A stretch of 39,369 nt of DNA, taken from assembly GCA_028280305.1 (NCBI GenBank), contig JANQMC010000133.1, positions 1 to 39,369 of the forward strand. The letters are read 5' to 3'. The notes below the pieces were generated by a model. It was given only the letters and a program-made list of their open reading frames with translations. It was not told the origin of the DNA and ran no database searches. Position 1 is the stretch's first letter. Every line of letters starts with the position of its first letter. A program made the position numbers and the translations under genes. Source of the stretch: Pelagibius sp. (GTDB lineage: Bacteria > Pseudomonadota > Alphaproteobacteria > Kiloniellales > Kiloniellaceae). Shown here piece after piece: positions 32,201 to 39,369 of this stretch.

Positions 32201-35200
32201 AGGCTGTCATTACCCGCGCCGCCGTAGAGAAGATCAGCGCCTGTGGCACCACCGACCAGCCTATCATCGCCGAGGCCGCCATAGAGCGTGTCGTTGCCGC
32301 CGTCGCCGTTGAGGAGATTGTCCTTGTCGTTGCCGGTGATCGTGTTGGCCCGAAGACCACCGCGGCCCTCGATCGCCTCTCCAACCAACTCCAGATTCTC
32401 GATGTTGCGGCGGTTTGCTTGGTCGGTACGGAAGCTAAAGTTGACCGAACTGATCACCGTGTCGGTGCCGGCACCCTCCTGCTCAACCAGCGTTTCCCCG
32501 TTGCTGTCGACAATGTAGACATCGTCGCCGAGGTTGCCGAACAGGGTGTCAGTGCCCAAGCCGCCATATAGCGTATCGTCGCCGTCGCCGCCGAACAGGT
32601 CGTCGTCCCCCTCGCCGCCATAGAGCAGGTCGTTGTCCGCGCCGCCGAACAAGCGTTCGCTTTCCGAGCCGCCGTAGAGCGTGTCGTCACCATCGTTGCC
32701 CTGCAGCTCGCTTGCCGCACTGGAGCCGACAATGAAATCGTTTCCTCCCGAGCCTTGCTGGCTTGTGGCAGCGCTGGGACCCGCAATGATGATCTCATCC
32801 GCATCAGAAGCGCGGATAAAGCCCGGGCCGCGAAGGCTGATGCCCACGGTTGCGCTGAGGTCGTTGAAACCGTCGGAGGCAAGGTAGGTGAAGCCGGCTG
32901 CGCCACTGCCGGGGTCGGCGATGAAGCGCACGGCATCGAACACGCCGTCGCCGTCGGTATCGACCAGCTCAGCCGTACCGCCGGTGACGCTCTCAATATC
33001 GACGACGGTCAGGGTCTCGCTGTCGTCGGACAGCAGGGCGGCAAAGGGGATATCGATGGCCGAACCGCGGGGGATATTGGTCAGCACCCGGTCGTCGGCG
33101 GCCTGCGGATCTTCGATACCGCCGACGACGACCGTCAGCGCCTCGATGTCCTGCACCGTGAGATCGTCAAGACCGTCGCCGTTCAGATCGAAGCTATCGG
33201 AGACGCCGTTGTCGCCGCCGCCGGCGGCATTGGCTTCGATGAAGGCCTGCAGCCGTTGCAATTCCGACAGGACCAGACCCTCGGGCCTGCCTTCAAAGGT
33301 CAGCGCCAGAGTGTCGAAGCCCTCGCCACCGGAGAGGGTATCGTGGCTGTCGCCGGCCTCGACATCGTGGCGCAGCAGGTCGTCATCGGCGCCGCCGTCC
33401 AGGGAATCGCTTCCTGCGCCGCCTTCCAGGGTGTCATCGCCGCCGTTGCCGGCCAGCGTGTCGTCACCCTCCAGGCCGCTGAGCGCATTATCGGCGTCGT
33501 TGCCGGTCAAGCTGTTGTTCTCATCATTGCCGGTGCCGTCGATATCGGCATCTCCGGTCAGTTCAAGGTTTTCGAGGGTCTCGCCCAGCGTATAGGTGAT
33601 GGAGGCCTTCACCGTGTCGGTGCCTTCGCCCGGGTCTTCGGTCACCACGTCGTCGAGGCTGTCGACGATGTAACAATCGTCACCCGCACCGCCGACCAGG
33701 GTATCCGCGCCGCCGCCGCCGATCAGGGTGTCGTTGCCGTCCTGGCCGCTCAGCAGGTTGTCGCCGCTGTTGCCGGTCAGGCTGTTGTCCAGGTCGTTGC
33801 CGGTACCGTTCACGTCGTCGCTGCCGGTCAGCACCAGGTTTTCGATGCCCGCGCCCAGCACCGTGGCAAAGGCGCTGAAGATGGTGTCGTTGCCGCCGCT
33901 GTCGGTGACGTCGTCATCGCCGTCGACGCCGTAAAAGGCGTCGTCCCCGAAGCCGCCGTAAAGGAGATCGGCCCCCGCGCCGCCATAGAGGCTGTCGTTG
34001 CCGCCGCCGCCGTAGAGCGTGTCGTCTCCATCAGCGCCGTAGAGCAGGTCGTCATCGCCGGTCGAGGGGTCGTCATCATCCGGCGTATCGCCGTAGATCA
34101 GGTCGCCGTCGGCCCCGCCGTAGAGCGTGTCCTGGCTGCCCTCATCGCCGATCAGGGTATCCGCACCGCCGTCCCCATAGAGCGCGTCATTGCCGCTGCC
34201 GCCGTCGAGGAAATCATCCCCGGCGCCGCCATAGAGCGTATCGTCTCCGCCGCCGCCGTAGAGGGTGTCGTCGCCATCGGCGCCATAAAGCAGGTCGTCG
34301 TCGCCGGTCGTGGCGTCGGGATCGTCGGGGGCATCGCCATAGATCAGGTCACCGTCGGCGCCGCCATAGAGCGTGTCCTGGCTGCCCTCATCGCCGATCA
34401 GGGTGTCCGCACCGCCGTCCCCATAGAGCGCGTCGTTGCCGAGGCCGCCCTCGAGGAAGTCGTCCCCCTCGCCGCCATAGAGCGTATCGTCACCGGCACC
34501 GCCGTAGAGGTGATCGTTGTCGTCGCCGCCGTCAATGAAGTCGTCACCGCCGATGCCGTCATCGGAATCGCTGCTGTCGCCGTAGATCGTATCGCTGCCG
34601 ACCCCGCCATAGAGCGTGTCGTCGCCGCCGGCGATGTTCAGTTCCGCCGTGGCGCCGCCCAGCGCCAGCACATCACCGGCGATCAGGTCATTACCGGCGC
34701 CGCCCCGGATCGAATCGTCGCCGCCGCCGTTCACCACCGCGGAACCGGAGAGACCGTCCGTCAGCGCGTCGCCGGAAATGGTGTCGTTGCCCGCACCGCC
34801 GTCGATGGTATCGCTGCCCGCGACACCGCCGTCACTGGCGGTATTGGTCACCGTCGCCGATACGGTGTCGTCATCTTCGGCCGCCAGGGCGTCGCCGGCC
34901 AGGACATCGCCGGCGATGAGATCGTCGCCTGCACCGGTAACGATGCTGTCGTTGCCGGCCCGGCTGCCGGCCCCATCGGCTGTGTTCTCGGTCAGGGCAG
35001 TAACAAGCTCACTGAAGGAAACAGTGTTAGGCACCCAAACCATAGCGTCGCCAGCGACGACCTTGGCGCCGTCGCCGCCCCGAATGATGTCGTTGCCGGC
35101 TTCGGCCCGCGCCGAAGCGGCGTCCTCACCCTCGACGGTTGCTGTATTGATGGCTCGGGCTTCACCGATACCGGCGCCGAAGGCCAGCGCATCACCCGCA

Positions 35201-38200
35201 ACGAAGCCTTCTCCGTTGCCAATGCCAATATCATCGTTGCCCGATCGTGCAACAGAGGAACCTGCTTCATCTCTGCTTGCTACGGCAGTGTTCTCCGCGA
35301 TGGCCTTGGTATCTGACAAACCAAATATCGACACACTCAAGGCGTCGCCGGCGATGAGCGACTCCTCGCGGCCCGTCTCGGCGTTCAACGGCAGGGCGAG
35401 GCGGTCGTTGCCGGCCGACGCTTGGCCGTCGCCGAACACGCCGGCTGTCGCCTCTGTCGAGTTGGTCACGAAAGCCGTGCTGGAGAAGGAGCTCACAGCA
35501 GCCAGGGCATCTCCGGCGATCCAGCCGCCGTCCCCAAGACCGATAATGGTGTCGTCGCCGGCTTTGGCCTCGCCGCCGAATCCGCTCACATCCGCAACAT
35601 TGGTTAGCAATGCGGGACCGCCGACAGCGAAGCTGCCACCAGAGGCGAAAAACCTGTCACTACCGGAGGCACCGAAAAGAATGAGATCGTTGCCGGTACC
35701 GGCTGCTGCATAACCATCGCTGGTGTTGGCCGTATTCGTCGCCGCGACACCGCTGCTCTGCCCAAAATCCTCACCGGCGATAACCAGGAACTCTGCATCG
35801 TCGCCGTAGATGACGTCATTGCCGGCCCCGCCGACGAGGACATCATCGTTGGGACCGCCGCCGCTGGAGAGCGTGTCGTCACCGCCGCCGCCAAAGAGGC
35901 TGTCGTCCCCATCGCCACCGTAGAGCAGGTCGTCGTCGCCGCTCTGCGGGTTGGCATCGTCGGGGGTGTCGCCGTAGATCAGGTCGTTGTCGGCGCCGCC
36001 ATAGAGCGTGTCCTGGCTGCCCTCGCCACCGATCAGGGTGTCCTCGCCCGCCTCTCCATAGAGCAGGTCGTTGCCGACCCCACCGTCGAGGAAGTCGTTC
36101 CCCGCACCGCCGTAGAGATCGTCATGACAGAAGCCGCCATAGAGGCTGTCGTTGCCGCCGAAGCCAAAGACGGTGTCGTTGCCGGCGCCGCCGTCGAGGT
36201 TCTCAGCGGTGTCGTCGCCTTCGATCCGCTCTGCGCCGAGTTCGCAGAGATCCTCGACGACCTCACCGTCGACGATAATCTCGACCTCTTCCCAGTCGGC
36301 CACGGTGATGTCGTCGACGCCGTCGCCGTCCAGATCGAAGCTGTTGTCGGCAAAGCCGTTGGTGGTATTGCCCCAGGAGACGCCACCGAAGTCGAACGGG
36401 TCGCGGTCCGCCGCCGGGTCGCTGAAGAAACCCAGCAGGGTCACCATCTCCAGCAATTCATTGAGCGCAAGGTCGTTGGGTAGCACGTCGTAGGTGACCA
36501 CCAGCTTGTCCAGGCCCAGGCCGCCGTCATAGAGGTTGCCCGTGCCTTGCGCCGCCGCATCGGCGACGTAGAGACCGGTATCGTCACCGGCGCCGCCGTC
36601 GACGCTGTCATCACCATCGCCGCCGTCGAGAAAATCGTTGTCGAGGCCACCGGAGACGACGTCACTACCGGCATCGCCATAGAGCGTATCGGCGCCGGAA
36701 TCACCGGACAGCGTGTCGGCCCCGCCGCCGCCATAGAGCGTGTCGTCGCCACCCTCGCCGTAGAGCAGATCGTCATCGCCGCTGGTTGGGTCGAGATCGT
36801 CTGGCGTGTCGCCGTAGATCAGGTCACCGTCGGCACCGCCGTAAAGCGTGTCCTGGCTGCCCTCGCCACCGACAAGGGTGTCGATCCCGTCACCGCCATA
36901 GAGCGCATCGCTGTTGCCCCCGCCGTCGAGGAAGTCCTCACCGGCGCCGCCATAGAGGACGTCGTCACCAATACCGCCGTATAGATCGTCATCGCCGCCG
37001 ATGCTGTCGTCGGCATCGTTGCTGTCGCCATAGAGCGTATCGTTGCCGTCGCCGCCGTAGAGCGTGTCGTTGCCGCCGGCGTTGTTGAGTTCCGCCGTGG
37101 CTCCGCCCAGGGCCAGCACGTCGCCCGCGATCAGGTCGTCGCCGGCGCCGCCCAGGATCGAATCGTCGCCGCCGCGGTTCACCACCGCAGAACCGGAAAC
37201 ACCGTCCGCCAGCGCATCGCCGGAAATGGTGTCGTTGCCGCCCCCGGCCACGATGGTGTCTCCGCCGGCCACGCCGCCATCGCTGGCGGCGTTGGTTACG
37301 GTAGCGAAGGCGCCGCCGCCGACGTTGATCGCCAGCGCGTCGCCGGCAAGGATGTCGGCGCCGTCTCCGGCTGAGATGGAGTCGTTACCGGCGTCGCTAC
37401 GCCCTACACCCGCCGTATTATCCGCCGTATTATCGGCGATCGCTGTGGCGGTACCGCCGGGCGAGGGACTGATCGCCGCGGCATCGCCGGACACCCGGTT
37501 GCTGCCGCCAGCGACAAGAATCTCGTCGTTACCCGCCAAACCCTTCACAGTCGCCGCGTTCGAGACCATGGCCATGGCATTGCCGCCGGCACTTACCGCC
37601 AAGGCGTCACCGGCCACGTCATCGTTACCACTACCACCGCCAAGATCGGAGGTTATGGAGTCATTACCCGCACTTCCAGGGCCGAGATTGGCAGCGCTGA
37701 CAGTCGCCTCGTTGGTCTGTATCGCCGTGGCGCCGGCAGCGCCGATCGCCAGAGCGCCGCCGGAGATGGTGTCGTTACCCGCGGCCGTTTCAATGGTATC
37801 GCGGCCGGCAATACCGGCGTCCTCGGCGCGGTTACTGCCACGGGCATCGACTGATCCAACGGTGGAAATCGCCTGAGCATCACCGGCCAGCACGTTGTTG
37901 CCTCCGCCGGCCTCGATGCTGTCGTTATCGGCATCGCTCCCGAAACCGGTGGCGACGTTGGTCTGCCGGGCGGTGGCCATAGTGGCGCCGATCGCCTGGG
38001 CGCCGCCGGAAATGCTGTCGCCGTCATCACCCGCGATGATCGTGTCGCCGCCCGCATTGAGGCGGAAACCAATCTCACCGTTGCTGTCCGCCGTATTGTC
38101 GCCATAGGCCGTGGCGACACCGCCGGAGGAAATTGCCTGGGCATCGCCGGTGACCTGGTTGGCCCCGGCGCCGGCATCGATATCGTCTCTACCGGCTTCG

Positions 38201-39369
38201 CTTCCTTGACCGTTCGCGGCGTTGACCTGCCGGGCTTCGGCGGAGGTCCCACCGATTGCCTGGGCATCGCCGGAAACCCAATCCGCCGCCCCGCCGGTGG
38301 TGATGGTGTCGCTGCCGGCCTTGGCATTGACATTCGAGGCGGAACTGTTGCCAACAGCCGAGGCCGTGCCGGCATCGGAAATTGCCTGGACATCGCCCGC
38401 CACCCGGTTGGCGCCATCGCCGAGATCGATATCGTCGCTAGCGGCGACACCGTTCAGCGCTGTGTTCGTCTGGGTCGCCGTCGCCGAAGTCCCGCCGATT
38501 GCCTGAGCATCGCCGGAAACCCAGTCTGACGCCCCGCCGGCGGTGATGCCGTCGTTGCCGGCTCTGTTACCGAGTTCCAAGGCGAAATTGTCGCCAACAG
38601 CCGAGGCCGTCCCGGTATCGGAGATCGCCTGAGCATCGCCTGCCACCCGGTTGGCGCCGCCACCGGCCGCGATCACGTCGCTACCGGCGTCGGGGCCCCT
38701 GTTAAGGCGCTCCGCATGGTTGGTTTGGCTGGCCACGGCCGCGACCCCGCCGATCGCCTGCGCGCCGCCGGAGATACTGTCCGCACCCTCCGCCGAGGTG
38801 ATGCTATCGCCACCGACCACGGCGCTCTGTCCGGCAAAATTGGCGCCGGTCGCCGTGGCCGTACCGGCGGCGATGGCCTGGGCGTCACCCGCCACCCGGT
38901 CGCCTGTAAGATCAAACCCAGCGGTAGCGATGACATCGCTGCCTAGGGAGTCACCGCTGAAGATGCTGTCGCCGTTCTCGGCCGTCGCCGTGGCGTTGCC
39001 GCCGGCCGAAATCGCCTGGGCGTCGCCGGCCACCACGTCATCGCCGCCTTCGACCTCACCGCCGGCGTCCGCGGTGATGGAATCGTTGCCGGCAGAGCCA
39101 CGGCCGTCCGGCGTCAGGTTGGCCTGCTTGGCCACAGCCTCGCCTTCCGCGACGGCCTGAGCGCCACCGGAAACGGTATCGTCGCCGCTGCCGGCGATCA
39201 TCGTGTCGTTGCCCGCCTGGCCGGCACGGACGTCGACGGTGTTGGTGGCGCTGGCGGTTGCCGCGGCGCCATCGCCGACACCGATCGCCTGGGCTTCGCC
39301 GGCCAGAAGGTTGTTACCTTCTCCAGCCTGAAGAGAGTCGTTGCCGGCGCGCCCCAGCCCGCCGGCGGC
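28864..39369 (-). CDS. giant RTX-type calcium-binding secreted/surface protein (5' end beyond window)
   Basis: The frame stays open from its TAG stop at 28864 to the window edge, encoding at least 3501 residues; an internal Met at 39201 is not the real start because the same repeats continue upstream of it. From N to C: about 18 'GDAQAI' repeats (37050-39369); RTX nonapeptide blocks (GGxGxDxLYGG) at about 36500-37050 and 35800-36190; a second GDAxA region (34640-35790); more RTX to 28864; and three modules with EF-hand-like DLDGDGxxD loops near 36320, 33180 and 31500, two of them followed by a cadherin-like beta domain. The last 120 residues (from about 29240) have few glycines and end in a hydrophobic strand, [11 protein letters not shown], as in type I secreted adhesins. 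It should fold outside the cell with calcium and act as adhesin, S-layer or matrix protein. No type I exporter genes are in view. Confidence 0.9.
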   Translation of the reverse strand, partial: AAGGLGRAGNDSLQAGEGNNLLAGEAQAIGVGDGAAATASATNTVDVRAGQAGNDTMIAGSGDDTVSGGAQAVAEGEAVAKQANLTPDGRGSAGNDSITADAGGEVEGGDDVVAGDAQAISAGGNATATAENGDSIFSGDSLGSDVIATAGFDLTGDRVAGDAQAIAAGTATATGANFAGQSAVVGGDSITSAEGADSISGGAQAIGGVAAVASQTNHAERLNRGPDAGSDVIAAGGGANRVAGDAQAISDTGTASAVGDNFALELGNRAGNDGITAGGASDWVSGDAQAIGGTSATATQTNTALNGVAASDDIDLGDGANRVAGDVQAISDAGTASAVGNSSASNVNAKAGSDTITTGGAADWVSGDAQAIGGTSAEARQVNAANGQGSEAGRDDIDAGAGANQVTGDAQAISSGGVATAYGDNTADSNGEIGFRLNAGGDTIIAGDDGDSISGGAQAIGATMATARQTNVATGFGSDADNDSIEAGGGNNVLAGDAQAISTVGSVDARGSNRAEDAGIAGRDTIETAAGNDTISGGALAIGAAGATAIQTNEATVSAANLGPGSAGNDSITSDLGGGSGNDDVAGDALAVSAGGNAMAMVSNAATVKGLAGNDEILVAGGSNRVSGDAAAISPSPGGTATAIADNTADNTAGVGRSDAGNDSISAGDGADILAGDALAINVGGGAFATVTNAASDGGVAGGDTIVAGGGNDTISGDALADGVSGSAVVNRGGDDSILGGAGDDLIAGDVLALGGATAELNNAGGNDTLYGGDGNDTLYGDSNDADDSIGGDDDLYGGIGDDVLYGGAGEDFLDGGGNSDALYGGDGIDTLVGGEGSQDTLYGGADGDLIYGDTPDDLDPTSGDDDLLYGEGGDDTLYGGGGADTLSGDSGADTLYGDAGSDVVSGGLDNDFLDGGDGDDSVDGGAGDDTGLYVADAAAQGTGNLYDGGLGLDKLVVTYDVLPNDLALNELLEMVTLLGFFSDPAADRDPFDFGGVSWGNTTNGFADNSFDLDGDGVDDITVADWEEVEIIVDGEVVEDLCELGAERIEGDDTAENLDGGAGNDTVFGFGGNDSLYGGFCHDDLYGGAGNDFLDGGVGNDLLYGEAGEDTLIGGEGSQDTLYGGADNDLIYGDTPDDANPQSGDDDLLYGGDGDDSLFGGGGDDTLSSGGGPNDDVLVGGAGNDVIYGDDAEFLVIAGEDFGQSSGVAATNTANTSDGYAAAGTGNDLILFGASGSDRFFASGGSFAVGGPALLTNVADVSGFGGEAKAGDDTIIGLGDGGWIAGDALAAVSSFSSTAFVTNSTEATAGVFGDGQASAGNDRLALPLNAETGREESLIAGDALSVSIFGLSDTKAIAENTAVASRDEAGSSVARSGNDDIGIGNGEGFVAGDALAFGAGIGEARAINTATVEGEDAASARAEAGNDIIRGGDGAKVVAGDAMVWVPNTVSFSELVTALTENTADGAGSRAGNDSIVTGAGDDLIAGDVLAGDALAAEDDDTVSATVTNTASDGGVAGSDTIDGGAGNDTISGDALTDGLSGSAVVNGGGDDSIRGGAGNDLIAGDVLALGGATAELNIAGGDDTLYGGVGSDTIYGDSSDSDDGIGGDDFIDGGDDNDHLYGGAGDDTLYGGEGDDFLEGGLGNDALYGDGGADTLIGDEGSQDTLYGGADGDLIYGDAPDDPDATTGDDDLLYGADGDDTLYGGGGDDTLYGGAGDDFLDGGSGNDALYGDGGADTLIGDEGSQDTLYGGADGDLIYGDTPDDDDPSTGDDDLLYGADGDDTLYGGGGNDSLYGGAGADLLYGGFGDDAFYGVDGDDDVTDSGGNDTIFSAFATVLGAGIENLVLTGSDDVNGTGNDLDNSLTGNSGDNLLSGQDGNDTLIGGGGADTLVGGAGDDCYIVDSLDDVVTEDPGEGTDTVKASITYTLGETLENLELTGDADIDGTGNDENNSLTGNDADNALSGLEGDDTLAGNGGDDTLEGGAGSDSLDGGADDDLLRHDVEAGDSHDTLSGGEGFDTLALTFEGRPEGLVLSELQRLQAFIEANAAGGGDNGVSDSFDLNGDGLDDLTVQDIEALTVVVGGIEDPQAADDRVLTNIPRGSAIDIPFAALLSDDSETLTVVDIESVTGGTAELVDTDGDGVFDAVRFIADPGSGAAGFTYLASDGFNDLSATVGISLRGPGFIRASDADEIIIAGPSAATSQQGSGGNDFIVGSSAASELQGNDGDDTLYGGSESERLFGGADNDLLYGGEGDDDLFGGDGDDTLYGGLGTDTLFGNLGDDVYIVDSNGETLVEQEGAGTDTVISSVNFSFRTDQANRRNIENLELVGEAIEGRGGLRANTITGNDKDNLLNGDGGNDTLYGGLGDDRLVGGATGADLLYGGAGNDSLDGGTNSDTLHGGDGADTLIGGDGDDLLYGDSGNDSLTADQGSDTLHGGADDDTLTGGAGANLLYGGLGDDVFYGVDGDDTLLGGDGRDTLYSETTAVLGGDMENLVLTGTDDVDGTGNALDNALTGNSGANQLLGLDGDDTLNGGGGADTLDGGAGNDSVDAGAGDDVVVHRVGAGNSNRSFDTLDGGSGNDVLEISFGPAPNAIGLDELRRLQRFIQDNGDNDVEGFFDLDGDSIFDISVKNFNRLVDVDGVLQPPAAPGKPVLSNIADGSPIVVPFAALLSGGAAALSIIAVSDAAGGTAELVDTDEDNEFDAVSFVADTSGPTTGSFVYTVRNALGEESRFRVDVESLAGSRVAGSTPDEIIIAAPGFAVLSGDAGDDYIVGGGGAFTVLQGESGDDTLLGGDAGDQLNGGDDDDLLYGGGGNDTMTGDDNNDTLYGGDGADNARGGNGNDLLYGGEGGDTLYGGEGSDTLLGEGGDDLQFGDAGDDTLLGGAGDDTLVGGDDEDLLVGGENNDVLYGEQGNDVLTGGVGSDTLRGGTEDDTLLGGEDDDHLYGGTGADTLTGGEGGDRLYGEGGDDRIFGDADDDVLIGGSGEDTLLGGAGSDTLDGGFDDDTLYGGVGDDRLIIDGDDRIFEFDGEGSDTVVANFNIDLNDAVYDNVENAELQNAAVAERLEGDENANILTGNIFGNQIGGRGGNDTLYGGDGDDSLFGDAGADALYGGQGDDRLVIDEFDSVTEFSGQGNDTVVASFSVDLNDPDFNNIENAELLQTADAGSLTGDDGANRLVGNTFDNTLLGNGGNDTLYGGAGNDILDGGAGNDTLYGGTGDDRYSYDGSDSLVELADEGNDTVFTSVSVNFNSAGFDNIENADLVEAAGAANLTGNDSDNRLDGNSFENFLNGGSGNDTLYGAGGDDTLNGSDGADLIFGDAGDDLIYGGLSASDGDDSLYGGFGDDRLLGDFGNDFIDGGAGRDLISGGSGDDRIVFDSEDGSVSGGGNLGDMDTLLIDGVADFIQLADNWGGFEVLDVTDGETNDAIVLNLAEVLDITDTGPSSELTILGDGNSNSGASDLVNLVGNWTEGATSNGLTTYTLSNATVRVDVDIFVTVDAS
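34030..34521 (-). repeat. 246-bp in-frame tandem duplication within the RTX gene
   Basis: Two successive copies are offset by exactly 246 bases (82 codons), for example the segment CCTGGCTGCCCTCATCGCCG at 34131 and again at 34377. Over the first 63 bases from these points only two bases differ. The unit encodes the cassette with [18 protein letters not shown] and [12 protein letters not shown]. Related, more diverged cassettes occur near 36005 and 36848. Confidence 0.85.
34240..34860 (-). repeat. segmental duplication in the RTX gene, copy II
   Basis: About 205 residues match the segment at 36721-37300 in order and nearly in sequence: ATVTN[TA][51 protein letters not shown] or LYGD with S-D-x-x-D, then the [18 protein letters not shown] cassette. 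This shows that a block spanning both repeat types was copied as a unit. Confidence 0.8.
36721..37300 (-). repeat. segmental duplication in the RTX gene, copy I
   Basis: This is the partner of the block at 34240-34860. It joins the end of the N-terminal GDAxA array to the first classical RTX block; the same junction is reproduced in copy II, so the domain boundary itself was duplicated. Confidence 0.8.
37050..39369 (-). repeat. array of about 40-residue 'GDAQAI' protein repeats, two alternating types
   Basis: Roughly 18 units of 39-45 codons follow one another. Each has an RTX-like turn (D-x-I-x-A-G-x-G-x-D-x-V) leading into [VI]-[SA]-G-[DG]-A-Q-A-I, then about 20 residues rich in Ala/Thr/Gly ending in an Asn. 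Two flavours alternate: 'VSG(D/G)AQAIGGTxATAxQTN' and '[20 protein letters not shown]', giving a superperiod of about 80 residues. A second, more diverged set lies at about 34640-35790. Confidence 0.8.

Noticed and set aside
32755..35316. 853-codon plus-strand open frame antisense to the RTX gene, with repetitive VVAxxAVExV-like translation
   Set aside because: The repeats are the complement of the Gly-Asp RTX codons, which contain few stop codons on the other strand. There is no start context or domain.
28864..39369. Repetitive DNA that could be taken for a CRISPR or satellite array
   Set aside because: The periodicity is codon-phased and encodes regular RTX-type protein repeats in one open frame; there are no constant repeats with unique spacers.

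Overview
The window is GC-rich, densely coded bacterial DNA, most likely from an alphaproteobacterium of the Rhodospirillales type. This is inferred from gene content (an LdtR-like MarR regulator, a Liv-type ABC transporter, large RTX proteins and the codon style). No rRNA, tRNA, CRISPR array, insertion sequence or phage gene was seen.

Left part (1-1156, plus strand): the last residues of a probable FGGY (glycerol-kinase-like) sugar kinase, followed by a SorC-family sugar-responsive regulator. Next comes a 15-kb block of thirteen minus-strand genes (16100 down to 1189) with gaps of a few bases or overlaps, which looks like one operon. In transcription order it encodes two Liv-type permeases, a periplasmic binding protein, a LivG-type ATPase, a LivF-type ATPase fused to a Tm-1/UPF0261 domain, a PEP-hydrolase-family TIM barrel, a flotillin with 11-residue coiled-coil repeats, an SRPBCC protein, an exported NTF2-like protein, an SRPBCC-quinone oxidoreductase fusion, a fumarylacetoacetate-hydrolase-family enzyme, an alpha/beta hydrolase and an amidohydrolase. 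The plan is uptake of an unknown small molecule followed by ring or C-C/ester/amide hydrolysis. The Tm-1 domain and the TIM barrel are the two halves of the plant Tm-1 protein, here encoded by overlapping genes.

Control region (16101-19860): a divergent plus-strand pair, a shortened TIM-barrel paralogue and a GntR/FadR regulator. Facing them is a minus-strand regulator that fuses the same TIM-barrel family to a degenerate sigma54-activator-like AAA+ domain and a Fis-type helix-turn-helix. The window thus has three members of one poorly understood TIM-barrel family: one in the operon, one truncated, and one as the sensor of a regulator. Together with the Tm-1/ABC fusion this is the best candidate for an undescribed system.

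Signalling region (20000-26415): a CheY-like receiver, a hybrid histidine kinase (GAF-PAS-PAS-HisKA-HATPase-REC), and a REC-PAS-GGDEF-EAL protein with intact cyclic-di-GMP synthesis and hydrolysis motifs (all minus strand), then a plus-strand LdtR-like MarR regulator.

Right part (26554-39369, minus strand): a SulP transporter with STAS and cyclic-nucleotide-binding domains, downstream of a giant RTX-type secreted protein whose reading frame is still open at the window edge (at least 3501 residues). Its N-terminal part is built of about 40-residue 'GDAQAI' repeats in two alternating flavours. The rest is classical calcium-binding RTX repeat with inserted EF-hand-like/cadherin-like modules, recent internal duplications and a type-I-secretion-like C-terminus.
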